In this document: in pieces, positions 43,653-54,016 of the stretch
Position numbering within the stretch: position 1 is the stretch's first letter
Layout: each line of letters opens with the position of its first letter
Assembly (NCBI GenBank): GCA_026075535.2
Contig: AP026538.1
Coordinates: forward strand, 10,416,001-10,480,000
Length of the DNA stretch: 64,000 bases
DNA from: Tricholoma matsutake
Taxonomy: Eukaryota > Basidiomycota > Agaricomycetes > Agaricales > Tricholomataceae
Direction of reading: 5' to 3'
Position numbers and translations under genes: made by a program
Notes under the pieces: model-generated
The model's input: only the letters and a program-made list of their open reading frames with translations
The model's database searches: none
What the model was told of the DNA's origin: nothing

Positions 43653-46600
43653 ATGCAACTTCCGCGCAGCGCGAAAAACCTGCAACCGCTGGAAGAGCAC
43701 CTTACGGTGCGAGAAGGTAAGAGAAGGAGGATAGAGCCAGAAACCGAGGCTACGATCGAGGAGGTAGAAGACGATACTGTCTCCCTCGGATCCGAACCTC
43801 CGGTAACTGACGAGGAAGTGTGGAAAGCCGTCGACGAAATGCTCGTCGATGAACCCCTTGACACAGGGGCGTATGATGACAGGTCAGTCCTTTTCCCTGC
43901 CACAAGCACTAAGATTAAAATTCCTATGAATACAGCGAACTTTTCATGTGAAATTTTACCGCTATTAAATGTATCATGGAATTATGTAGATCTTAATATA
44001 TGTGCTATGTGTGCAAAGGGAGATTGTAAGAAAGGTGCCGACTGGATCATAGATTCAGGCGCATCAAAACACTTCACTGGTGAAATGAAAGATTTCGCTT
44101 CTTACGAGCCTTTACTGAGAAAGGACTCTACCTTGGTCCAAACGGCCACTGGTACTACTCATATAGTAGGAAAAGGAGCAGTCTTCATTAGGCACCAGGT
44201 AGTATGTAATGGGAAGTCAGAGACGCGTGAAACGCGGCTATACCCCGTCTACTACATACCCGACATTAATACTCGATTGATGTCAATGGGGGTCTTTTTA
44301 CAAGACGGAAGTGATGTGCGTGGTTCCTCCGCATACATTTCATTCATCGAGCATGGAAACCCAATCATGCATTGTGTCCCTCTAAGGAGGAATGACACGA
44401 TCTATTGGGCTCGGACTCATATATTGAGCACCAAAAAGGTTAATGTCGCGACCATTTATGTCGCTGACTACTTGACTTGGCATAGGCGACTTGGACACCC
44501 ATCCAAAGAGGCGCTAGGGAAAATGCCTAAAAGCACCATAAAATTCCCAAGGAATTTAATTATTCCTAAAGACAAAATTATATGTCCAGGGTGTGCAGAA
44601 GGGAAAATGACCTCAAAATCTTTTCCCGAGTCAGACTCACGAGCTGACAAATCCTTTGAATTAATACATTCCGACCTAAAGGAACTCCCGGTACTATCGT
44701 ACCACAAACATAAATACTTCATTGTATTTCTGGATGACAAAACGTCACATATTTGGGTCCAATGCCTTAGAAAGAAATCTGACGCTGCTGCAGCGATTAG
44801 ACAATTTCAAGCGATGGCTAAGACCCAATATGGCGCTACAATCAAGCGCTGGCGTGTCGATCCAGGGGGAGAGTTCAAGGATCGTGAGCTACAAAAACAG
44901 CTCAAGGATTTAGGCATCAAAATAGAGATGTCTGCACCCCACGTTCATCAACAGAACGGGCGCGCAGAGCGTGCTATAAGGACAATAATGGAAAAGTCGC
45001 AAACCCTGCGATTCACCGCTTGTCTACCACAATCATGGTGGGAATTTTGCATAGAACATGCAACACATTTATACAACCGAACCCCAATAAGGCGCCTGAA
45101 ATGGCTGACACCTTTTGAGGACCTGACAAAGGTCCGCCCAGATCTAAACAATCTGAAGGTCTTCGGTTGCGGTGCTTATGTCTATCTACCAAAGGAAAAA
45201 CGTCCAACAACATTGTCTCCTCGATCGGAGTTAATGACGTACCTTGGAGTAGAAGATGGCATTAAAGCATATCGTTTCATGCGACGAAACGGCGCAATAT
45301 TCATTGGTGCTACGGCACTATTTGATGAAACGATGTTCCCATGCTGTCCCGGAGCTAAAACTCCTGCCAAGACAGACCTTGGTGATTTTCCACCAGAACC
45401 AGAAGATGACGACCACTCATCTGGAACGGATGGCGATGACCCTATACCGCCACAAAATCCGCCCCTTCCTCCATCATTAGAAGATGATGATCATGATTTA
45501 CCAAGCGAGCAAAAGGCGCATGATGATGCGACTAACGCTCCTCCTCCGCCGCCTCCAGTTAGCACTGAGGACTTTCGTCCAAGACGTGAAGATCAACAGG
45601 AATGGCAGCAATTGCCCCGTCGATCAGGCAGGCAGAGGAAAATCCCAAACCGTCCCGGCAATACCTATGGAGAACAGCGACTCCCCTCTGACATAGAGAG
45701 AGACATTGCGCGTGATCGATATTGGAAGAAGTCTGTGGGTCAAGATTCGGATCATAACCGAACACGACCACGACCTCAACAGCAAGAACCGGTTGCTGGA
45801 CCGAGTTCGGCACCCCACGAGAGTGTGCCCGATTCCAATAATCAAGAACATGATCACCCAATGGGGGAACCGGACGAAGCAGGTTATATTAAAAAGATAA
45901 CCAAGGAAGGTGGAGATGAGCTTATCCGCTGGCTGTTGTCAAAAGCAGTCACACCATCAAGCAGAAAAAGCCTAGTTCCAAACCAATTTCGCGATATTGC
46001 GCGCCTACCCTGGCAGCAGCAACTTGAGTGGAAACAGGCTTGTCGTGAAGAGTTAGAGGCTCTTCGCAAGCGACAAGTCTATGACATCGTCGATCTTCCA
46101 CATGATCGAAAAACGATCAAAAATAGATGGGTTTTCTCTGTGAAATCGGACGGAAGAAAACGAGCCAGACTCGTGGCCAAAGGCTTTTCACAAGTCGAAG
46201 GCGTTGACTTTGATGAGATTTTCTCACCAGTAGTCCGCTACGAGACCGTACGCCTCATGTTTGCCCTTGCGTCTCTAGAAGGCATGTATATGACCGGTCT
46301 AGATGTAAAAACCGCATTTTTATATGGCAAACTTGATGAGGAGATCTATATGGATCAACCCGAGGGTTTCAAACTCGAGGGTAAAGAGCGCAAAGTAATG
46401 CGCTTACGCCGAGCATTGTATGGCCTTAAACAGGCTTCACTAGCATGGTGGAGAGAGCTAGAGGCATTTATGCGCACCATTGGGTTCGTGCGCGCCAGCT
46501 CCGATGCCGGCATCTTCATACACAAGGATCCTAAGACAGGCAGCATCGTTATTGCGCTAGTCTATGTTGATGATGGCTTGTTCATGGGCAAGAACAAGAA

Positions 46601-47519
46601 ACTTGTGGATGAAAAGAAGAATGCTTGCCTGAAGCATTGGGAGTGCCGTAGTACTGAAAAAGTCACGGAATTCTTAGGCATGCGCGTCACCCAGACCGCT
46701 ACAAAAGTCAAACTCGATCAAACAGAATATCTCGCCAAAGTGCTTGAGAGGTTCGAGATGACAAATGCCAAGATTGCCCCCACTCCGCTCCCGACTGGCT
46801 ACAAACCGTCGGAGAACACAGCGACGCCAAATGCGGCGCTTAGATCAAAATATCAGTCTGTGATTGGATCTTTATTGTATCTGATGCTCGGAACGCGACC
46901 TGATATCGCTTACGCGGTAATCAAGATGTCGCAATTCTCGGCTAATCCTAGCCAAGAACATCTAGACAAAGCAATGTACATAATGCGCTATCTGGTGGGA
47001 ACCCAGAAGTACAGTATGGTCTATGATGGAGAGAAATCCGAGGGGCTACAGGCCTTCACAGATTCTGATTGGGCAGCTGACACAGTCAAGCGCCGATCTA
47101 CAACGGGTTACTTTGCTACTCTGGCAAGTGGCATTGTGTGCTGGCAGTCCCGTTTACAAAAAACTGTAGCACTGTCATCCACAGAAGCCGAATACATGGC
47201 TCTCTCCGACACTTGTCGGCAGATAGTGTGGATAGAGTCCTTATTCCAGGAACTTGGATATACACTGAAGCGCGTACCAATCTGCGCTGATAATCAAGGA
47301 TCCATCTTTATTGGATCAAATCCAGTTCAGGAAAGAAGGACCAAACATATAGACATTCGCTACCACTACACCCGCGAATGCATAGAAAATGACAAAGTCA
47401 CAGTCGTTTTCATTCCTGGAAGTGATAATCCGGCTGACATGTTCACAAAGAACCTTGGCGCCGTCCTATTCAGGAAATTTAGAGACTCTCTCGGAATTAC
47501 TTTCGAGATTCAAACTTAG
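43653..47519 (+). CDS. Copia pol polyprotein (protease, integrase, RT, RNase H), 1288 aa
   Basis: Intact frame. Residue positions are approximate and counted from the ATG at 43653. Aspartic protease WIIDSGASKHF at 131; GAG-pre-integrase with HHCC residues WHRRLGHPSKEA and CPGCAEGK at 275-320; integrase catalytic Asp in HSDLKEL (339), Asp in RVDPGGEF and Glu in QNGRAERA (about 437); Pro/Asp-rich linker at 570-740; RT from NRWVFSVKSDGRKRARLVAK at 823 with YVDDGLFMG near 970; RNase H with FTDSDWAAD near 1134, SSTEAEYMALS and CADNQGS. Order integrase before RT defines Ty1/copia. The frame is open upstream to the gag TGA, so translation may start by read-through rather than at this ATG. Confidence 0.95.
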   Translation: MQLPRSAKNLQPLEEHLTVREGKRRRIEPETEATIEEVEDDTVSLGSEPPVTDEEVWKAVDEMLVDEPLDTGAYDDRSVLFPATSTKIKIPMNTANFSCEILPLLNVSWNYVDLNICAMCAKGDCKKGADWIIDSGASKHFTGEMKDFASYEPLLRKDSTLVQTATGTTHIVGKGAVFIRHQVVCNGKSETRETRLYPVYYIPDINTRLMSMGVFLQDGSDVRGSSAYISFIEHGNPIMHCVPLRRNDTIYWARTHILSTKKVNVATIYVADYLTWHRRLGHPSKEALGKMPKSTIKFPRNLIIPKDKIICPGCAEGKMTSKSFPESDSRADKSFELIHSDLKELPVLSYHKHKYFIVFLDDKTSHIWVQCLRKKSDAAAAIRQFQAMAKTQYGATIKRWRVDPGGEFKDRELQKQLKDLGIKIEMSAPHVHQQNGRAERAIRTIMEKSQTLRFTACLPQSWWEFCIEHATHLYNRTPIRRLKWLTPFEDLTKVRPDLNNLKVFGCGAYVYLPKEKRPTTLSPRSELMTYLGVEDGIKAYRFMRRNGAIFIGATALFDETMFPCCPGAKTPAKTDLGDFPPEPEDDDHSSGTDGDDPIPPQNPPLPPSLEDDDHDLPSEQKAHDDATNAPPPPPPVSTEDFRPRREDQQEWQQLPRRSGRQRKIPNRPGNTYGEQRLPSDIERDIARDRYWKKSVGQDSDHNRTRPRPQQQEPVAGPSSAPHESVPDSNNQEHDHPMGEPDEAGYIKKITKEGGDELIRWLLSKAVTPSSRKSLVPNQFRDIARLPWQQQLEWKQACREELEALRKRQVYDIVDLPHDRKTIKNRWVFSVKSDGRKRARLVAKGFSQVEGVDFDEIFSPVVRYETVRLMFALASLEGMYMTGLDVKTAFLYGKLDEEIYMDQPEGFKLEGKERKVMRLRRALYGLKQASLAWWRELEAFMRTIGFVRASSDAGIFIHKDPKTGSIVIALVYVDDGLFMGKNKKLVDEKKNACLKHWECRSTEKVTEFLGMRVTQTATKVKLDQTEYLAKVLERFEMTNAKIAPTPLPTGYKPSENTATPNAALRSKYQSVIGSLLYLMLGTRPDIAYAVIKMSQFSANPSQEHLDKAMYIMRYLVGTQKYSMVYDGEKSEGLQAFTDSDWAADTVKRRSTTGYFATLASGIVCWQSRLQKTVALSSTEAEYMALSDTCRQIVWIESLFQELGYTLKRVPICADNQGSIFIGSNPVQERRTKHIDIRYHYTRECIENDKVTVVFIPGSDNPADMFTKNLGAVLFRKFRDSLGITFEIQT

Positions 47520-47551
47520 CTGCTTAGAGCGCTGTACAGTTTGAGGGGGGG

Positions 47552-47856
47552 TGTTGAAATTAATCCCTGATGCATGCTGTATACATGAGGCAATACATGC
47601 AGCATACACATGTATACATGAGGCGATACATGCAGCATACGCATGTTACTGCGCTTACTGTGCATACATGCGGTAAACACATTCCCGAGTCATGTGACAT
47701 CCTTAATATTATGTATATAAGGAGAACCTGTACCGTAGTAGGAATACAGTGTTCTTACCTCTGCTAACCCTAGCTGTAAGTCTAACTAAACCCCAGGTAG
47801 GTTGTAAGGAACGTGTAGTCTCTTCCCCTGTGCAGCGTATATAGTCTGCTCCAACA
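47552..47856 (+). mobile_element. 3' LTR of the young copia
   Basis: Matches 42100-42404 along its full length by eye, including the two tandem ATACATGAGGC blocks and TATATAAGGAG box. Confidence 0.95.
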
Positions 47857-47861
47857 GGGTG

Positions 47862-48196
47862 GTGGATGACAGGAGCAGGAACCATGATGGGGATGAACTT
47901 TTTTAGGTACTGGACGACAACGGGACGGCGGGGACCAAATGATCAAACCACCATGACACCCCCACACCACTGCTGTGAGACCCTGCAATCAGGGTGGATG
48001 ACAGAGCAACAATGATTCAATGATGATGGGACAATGAAGAACACAATGACAACCAGGTCCTTAGTATTCAAATGACATATATTGTTTTTAGCTTCATGTA
48101 AATCCTTAGTATTCAAATAACATGTACTACTATAAATACCTCCCATGCACTGGTTTCACAACCTATACCCCCTCATACATACCCACCAGTGGGGCC
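47862..48196. repeat. Minisatellite-like flank of the young copia
   Basis: The CCCACACCACTGCTGTGAGA unit near 47968 repeats, with changes, the CCCACGCCACTGCTGCGAGC at 42024. Both are followed by a GGTGGATGACAG or GGTGGATCACAG block and AACAATGA. The copia has inserted into this array. A pair of ATCCTTAGTATTCAAAT(A/G)ACAT repeats also occurs at 48057-48122. Confidence 0.6.
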
Positions 48197-48595
48197 TCAC
48201 ATCAGGAAAAACACTTTTGGACTCAGAATATTCCCAGGGTTCCTGGCTGTTCTCAGGGTACCTGGCTTTTCCCAGGGTTTCTCAAAGTATCTCAAGGGAA
48301 CACAGGGTACCTCAAAGTATCTCAAGGGAACACAAGGTACCTCAGAAACACATACTGTATCTTCCTCCTCCTTGTGTTGCACCTGTTGCTTGTTTGTTGC
48401 AACATCTCCCTCCTGAACTCCTATGGCCCCTCCACCACTTCCATGAAGGTCTTCGTCATCCAGTTCCTCCATCACTTCAGCCAACTTTCCCCTCTTCCAC
48501 CAAGAACATGAGCAGGAGGTCTTCAGATGTGAATTAGGTCCATGGGAGGTCTTGAAATACCTAGTACACACTGGACAATGATGATCAGCCTCCAT
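48197..48595 (-). CDS. Zinc-finger-like protein, 132 codons
   Basis: Starting at the in-frame Met at 48595 the protein has a C2H2-type motif HHCPVCTRYFKTSHG, then HLKTSCSCSWWKRGKLAEVM, an acidic stretch, a Gln/Lys/Glu-rich stretch and two EVPCVPLRYF repeats derived from the 30-bp tandem array beneath. Short N-terminal fingers of this shape occur in agaricomycete transposase-related (KDZ-like) proteins. The assignment is tentative, since no transposase core adjoins it. The tail may continue beyond the repeat only as chance sequence. Confidence 0.4.
   Translation of the reverse strand: MEADHHCPVCTRYFKTSHGPNSHLKTSCSCSWWKRGKLAEVMEELDDEDLHGSGGGAIGVQEGDVATNKQQVQHKEEEDTVCVSEVPCVPLRYFEVPCVPLRYFEKPWEKPGTLRTARNPGNILSPKVFFLM
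48235..48352. repeat. Two short tandem arrays (19-bp and 30-bp units)
   Basis: CAGGGTTCCTGGCTGTTCT / CAGGGTACCTGGCTTTTCC, then CTCAAAGTATCTCAAGGGAA repeated at a 30-bp period with ACACAGGGTAC between. The second encodes a repeated EVPCVPLRYF on the minus strand. Confidence 0.85.
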
Positions 48596-49920
48596 ATGTA
48601 AGAAGTATTGGTAGGAAAAGATAGAGGTGTATAATGTGATGGTCAATCTGAGGGATGGAAATGGAACACCCACTTGGAGAAAGATAATCACGTTGATATT
48701 CTGATACTATTTATGCACAGAATTGTACTTTAAACCCAGTAGATCAAAAGTGATGGGTCATGGGATAAGGAATGTGTTGGTGAGAATGAATGTGTCTGGG
48801 TGCTAAATGGGTATATGTGACAACCGTGTTGACAAAAATCTGAAGGGGCCTTGGTGGTTGCTCAAGTCTTGTTTCCAAATGATGACACTGAAAGGCTGGG
48901 TGTAAGATCATATGTCAGATTGGTAGTCAGAGGATTATGGATGAGAATCATGTGCCTTGTTTCGCATGGAGTAAATGTGTACAATGGTGATTGTTACTAT
49001 TCTTTCAATGGGTATAATGTTTTTTTTTATGTTTAGGCTTTGGACCCCTGGATACAATGGGCACTACGACATCAATTTGTGATTTTAAGTTATGTGTAAG
49101 TGTAAGTTATGTGTAAGTTGAAGTGTAAGTTAAGTGTAAGTTGACGCATACCTTTTTCAGTCAAATCTCCAGGGAAGTTGGGGATACCAGTAATATGAGA
49201 GAGTTGGAGCAGGTAATCCAGATGCCCACTGGAGGTCAGAGCAGCAAGGCCTAACAGACTCAGCCAGCATTCACTAGCTAGTGAGGATGATCATACCATT
49301 CCTGATTCTTTGGAGTGTAGGAAGATGACCCATAGCAAAAATATATAGGATAGCAATTAAATGTTAAACACCAGAGCAAAGCACAAAACACAGGGAAAGC
49401 ACACTAGAGAGGAACACTTGACCAGACTTGAACTTGTTTTTTTTGACACATCAGTACAAGGGGTGGGAAACAATTTGGCCAACCAAATTGTTTCCCATGA
49501 ATCTTGGCATTTTTTGAAGAACTCCATGCCTTACCTGCTGTTGGACGAGGAGATCATGGTCCTGGTACATTACTTCAAGTACCAACAGGCAGATGCGCCT
49601 CTGTATCCTCTGGTCCAGTGCTTGGAAGCCCATCAACCAGAAGTTTGTTTTTATGCAAACAACAAACTTCTCTCTGACCAGCTGTCTGATGGGCAACTGG
49701 ATGGCCTGTCAATGTTTGACGGATGGTCAGAACCTGACCCAGGTACATGATTCTTTCACTTACCTGTCTAAACAAGCTCATGTTCCCTTGGTCACCAGAC
49801 ATTGCCAGTAATGAATCCCATTGCCGCCCAGATGGCTGCTCGATCCTAACCCCCAAGGACTCAGGTGAGTGAGCATATGTTTTCTTTGCTCGTCCTTTGT
49901 TGAATTCCCTTCTCTCCTCT
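48596..49920. other. No clear gene; contains a perfect 15-bp stem inverted repeat
   Basis: Direct repeats AAGTTATGTGTAAGTTGAAGT occur at 49087-49145. A 129-codon frame at 49361-49750 has protein-like stretches (YANNKLLSDQLSDGQLDGLS) but no family resemblance. Part of it may be the 5' region of the gene at 49924. Confidence 0.35.
49464..49497. repeat. Perfect inverted repeat, 15-bp arms, 4-nt spacer
   Basis: TGGGAAACAATTTGG, spacer CCAA, CCAAATTGTTTCCCA. It could form a cruciform or RNA hairpin. Confidence 0.9.
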
Positions 49921-49923
49921 CAG

Positions 49924-51944
49924 CCAGATTGGCACTTGAAGACCGCAAGGAACAGGATGACTACTTCTCTAAAGTGAGTTGTCTTTATTGTTGAGCCACC
50001 GGATACCACTAGTCTACACGCATCATTAGGCCTTGGGGTCACCATGTGCAGATAGTTCATTTGACACCTTTCTAGATACTCTCAACACCGCCAGCTTGGA
50101 CGACTCAAATCTCAACATTTCCACCTGGGCAGATGGTGTTGACAGGGTGGATAGAGGTTGCCATGCATACACCGGATGGAGTGGGGGTGTAGAGACGGTG
50201 GCTGGGTGGACAAGTAAGGCTGACAGGGATGGTGCCTACTCAGGTGATACAAGGGGCGATACAACAGGCGATACAACAGGTGATACAACAGGCAAATATC
50301 AAGGTGGGGATGGTGATGGCAACACCAACACCAGTAATGACTCCGGTGCCGATGATGAAGATTTGGGCAACCTGACCTATGGTGGCAACTACAATGATTC
50401 AGGCAACACCAACTACAACACCGACTACTATGATTCAGGTGGCATCCAACACATCCCTCCCACTCCACTCCCTGATGCACTTCTTCCTCTCATGCCTCGT
50501 GTCCCTCAAGCACCTGTCCCTCCCACTCCTGTCCCTCATATACTTCTACCTCTACCTCTTGCCTCAACCCTCTGCCCTCACTTCCTTGGCATCCCTCTGG
50601 TTCCTTTTCATCTCCCCCAATTGGACCTCCCCACTCCTCAGACAGATGCAGAAGCCTTGCAGCATGGTCAAGCTCTTGAAGACAATGGAAATAACTCACA
50701 TGCTCACAAAAGGAAGCGACTTGGGAACATCGAACATAGAAGGGATGGGTTACAGCAGGAAGGAGGGTGTGGAGGATTGGATGGGCAGGATGGACAGGGT
50801 GGAGGATTGGAGCAAAGTAGATGCAATCCACGTCATCTAACCCATGGTTGACAACCATTGTGCAAGGGAAGGACTGGAGGTGATCATAACCTCACCTTGC
50901 CCAGGTGCCCCTGTGGTAGATGTTATACATGTGGCTTCTATTGTGGGAGACAGCTCACCAGGTGGTGTATCATTGGCAGATGTTTTTGATGAAGTAAAAG
51001 GGAATAGTCTGAAGAAGGAGCTTTTGCCTGGCTGCCTAATTCTTTTTATTTATGTGGCTATTCCTTTCTAAATTTTGTATACTTTAGGTCTGGTTGGCCC
51101 ATGGCACATTGTTGAACAGCATCATCACAAAAGCTCGTAGTTTAGTCAAGGGCACTTATGGACTACCTGGCAAGATGACAAGGGATGAATTGGTCATCAC
51201 TGTCAAATGGCTTACAGATCAAGCAGTGTTTGCATATGGAGGGGTGGATATCCAAGTAAGTTTGTCATTTATCAACAACTATTTATGGTAACAATAATTT
51301 TGTCAAGGCAAAGTCATACAATTCATCAGAACTGCTCAGCAACAACATCATATATGACTTGGTCTTAGCTCAGTGGTTTCCAACCAAAGCCAAAGCAGAC
51401 TTAGGAGCCACAAGAGTAATGGCTTCAGAGCAAAGGATCTTTGAGTCAGTTTTGCTAATCTCACTGGTGGCGGTAACTTTATTTGTGTCATTCTTTTTAC
51501 CATTGGATTGATTGGAGTGATTGAATTCTTAGATTGAACATGCTATCAAGGAGTTTCAAACAGGAGTCTATATGAAGATCTCCTTTACGGATGATATTCT
51601 CAAATCAGGGTAAGTGCCATGCAATTTTTTGGACCTGGGGGTGTCTCGATGTTATTTATTGTATTCTTTAGATACTTCCGCCATAAAGCTACTTGGTCAA
51701 TCTTGGTACAGAAGTGCCCCACTTGGACAAAGCAATATCTGTCCAATTTATATCATTGTGTCATGTGTGTAGCGGGTTTTTATTGATCACGCATATATTA
51801 ACTTATCAATTAATTTTTATTAGCAGTCAAAGTAGTCTGTCTTTTCTGAAAGAGGAGGAGGGTAATGGTGAGGATGGAGATAAGGATCTTGTAGTGGTTG
51901 ATTTTGCAGCTTTGGAGGCCCAAGCGAAGGCAGCGGTGTCATAG
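49924..51944 (+). CDS. DUF6532-like multi-exon protein gene
   Basis: Exons supported: 49924-49973 (ARLALEDRKEQDDYFSK), 50030-50851 (in phase after a 56-nt intron; disordered, with GDTTGDTTGDTT repeats, then Pro-rich), and 51088-51255, 51308-51472, 51533-51609, 51672-51764, 51824-51944. The last five join through GT-AG introns of 52, 60, 62 and 59 nt with phase kept at each. The 3' part reads LLNSIITKARSLVKGTYGLP, AVFAYGGVDIQ, IIYDLVLAQWFPTKAKADLG, ISLVAIEHAIKEFQTGVYMK and YFRHKATWSIL, and ends with an acidic tail. The layout (disordered N-terminus, helical C-terminal domain) fits DUF6532, an expanded agaricomycete family of unknown function. The join between 50851 and 51088 is unresolved, as is the start. 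The 3' half looks intact. Confidence 0.65.
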
Positions 51945-53439
51945 TAATTTACCAGTGTTGTTTTTATACCATTCCATAAATGCTATCATCATTGTGGACC
52001 ATCAAAGCTGACAAGGCTGAGAGGATATGGAAACTGAGCAATCTGAAAGGCCCTCTATATGGCTTTTAATGATATTTGTGTGACCTTGAGATGCCTTGAG
52101 ATACCCTGGCAATGGCATTCAACCTCAACACTTGTTCTTCTGAGTCCCTGGGAGAACTTTTGAGCTTTGGAGCCTTGAAAGCTCTGGGAGCATCCAGGAG
52201 CAACCCAAAGTCTCTGAAGGTGTCCTGGGACCCAAGTCATTTTTTCTGATGCACAATGCTCACCAAATTTAAACTCCAACACTCGCAGTGAAAAGTGGTA
52301 CAGGTACTTTTCTAAGCATGCAAATGATTCACATATACTTTGTATGAGAAGAAATACTCTCATACATGCTTTAATCAAAGTCTTCAGAGTGGAATTTTTT
52401 TAAATGGCTTAGTCCTTCCAATCTGCCATGTTCAATGCAAAGATCTCAAGAATGAGGACTTAACTAAAAATTCTGCTCCCAAGAAGTTGATGAGAAGTGT
52501 TCAAAATGGTGATCCTACACTTTTGTTGAGCAAAAACGGTGGTGTGGAAGCCAAATGACATTCATGTAAAGTCGACAATATTTTGTTATCCCAAAGAGGA
52601 AATGCAAAAATATCAGGACACGAATCGAGGCAATGGGGGTGCATAAAGGTGAATCTGGCTTGAGATTGCTAAGAATAGCATTTAAAACAATGCTCTAGAT
52701 GTTTATTTCAGTGAAAATGGTGGTATGGAGCTCGAAACGTGTTCAGTGCATGTCACATCCTAAAAAGGAAATCAATAAACAAATGGGACTGGAGACCTGT
52801 TTCTGACCATTGGCCAATGATGCACAGATTCAGATGAATAGTGGTTGAATAAAAATGGTCCAGTCTCATGAAAATGCACCTTAGATACATAAAATCAGCT
52901 TTGTAGAGGCTTGGCAATCACTCTTATGAGGTACACAAGACTCGTTGCAAGCTGATGTTGAATTTTGTTGATCCTGATGTAATTTGGAAGAGAAATCAGA
53001 AGCTATGGTTCAAATTTACATGCAAATCACTGCTAGAGTGTCAGCCATGGTGTAGAAATCTATGACATTCACTGAGTCATTGAGCAGTCAACATTGCACT
53101 ACAGAATATAAGATCAACAAGCTGAATACAGATTTTGCATATGACAACTCAAGCAAGAGGTCCTACATACTGTCACCACAACCTATTTGAGTCAAATCAG
53201 GCCTGTGAAAGCTAAGAAACAATCTTAAGAACGAGGATGAGCTTTGACTTTCCCAAAAAGGCAATGACCACTTTCTCTGCTACAATTTTTTGCAGGGCCC
53301 TGCTCGGCCCTACCACCAGGGACTTCAACAAAGTTTGCAATGAAGTCATGTGATCTGTCCCAGTGAGGGGTCCCACTGCAGGTGTTATTTTTTATGAACC
53401 AGAGGTCGAATTCGCCAGATTTCATGTGGGAACATGGTC
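51945..53439. other. No supported gene
   Basis: About 1.5 kb without family resemblance, clear repeats or intron patterns. CCTTGAGATGCCTTGAGATA at 52083 and related text recall the short array at 48290 but only weakly. Confidence 0.4.
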
Positions 53440-53642
53440 CAATATATGTTCCCACAATAAAACTGGTCCTAACCAGTTTAGACCAGTTTTCTTTGGTTTT
53501 ACAACATTTTTCAAAATGGAAAGACTGCTAACTGAACTGCAAAAGACCAGTCCATAAATAGTCCACTGGTCCAGTCTTTTCTGGTCCAATTCAGTCCAAT
53601 TTCAGTCTTTTTTTTGGTCCTATGGACTGGACCCTTCAACAC
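53440..53642. mobile_element. Half MITE, relative of 26074-26647
   Basis: Right end GGACTGGACCCTTCAACAC followed by TA (53643-53644). Inside are CCAGTTTAGACCAGTTTTC, GGTCCAGTC and similar motifs. No left end was found. Confidence 0.6.
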
Positions 53643-53654
53643 TAGGCAGAGTCC

Positions 53655-53917
53655 ACTTGGCTTGATGCACCAAGTGTAAGGGGACAGGAAGGACTTGGCT
53701 TCAACTTGTAAAAAGCTGCACCCTTCTCCTTGTCAAGTGTCCTAATTTCAAGACAAGGAGTTTCTGAGGCTGTGATGATTTGCAAACTGGCCTCCTGAGA
53801 CAAATATCCTGAAACCATTTCATCAAATTGGAAATGAGGGAAACTCATCTCTAGGTGGTGCTGCTGATAGGAGGTGGGCTGTGATGCAAGGCAGCCAGGA
53901 AAGGTGGCAGAAAACAA
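53655..53917 (-). pseudogene. Dispersed exon-like fragment, copy 1
   Basis: Minus-strand text LEIRTLDKEKGAAFYKLKPS, with PSCPLTLG following, matches LEIRTPDEVKGATSYKLKPS at 60742-60801 on the plus strand. Both DNA and reading frame are conserved over about 100 bp. The surrounding sequence differs. Function unknown. Confidence 0.5.
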
Positions 53918-54016
53918 TCAGAAATCCAGTCAGAGGAATCAGTCTTGCCAGTATTTCCCCCTTAGTGCCAAGCCTATGAAGCACATGAAGGTTCAAATCT
54001 GAATCAGGAAATTTGT

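Larger units (their letters stand above)
42100..47856 (+). mobile_element. Young copia element, 5757 bp, target duplication GGGTG
   Basis: The LTRs (42100-42404 and 47552-47856, 305 bp) appear identical. They start TGTTGAAATTAATCCC and end CTGCTCCAACA. Flanking duplication GGGTG is at 42095-42099 and 47857-47861. The primer-binding site GGTTATGGGCC follows the 5' LTR at 42405. The polypurine tract TTTGAGGGGGGG precedes the 3' LTR. gag and pol occupy one frame with a single TGA between them. It is the youngest element in the window. Confidence 0.97.
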
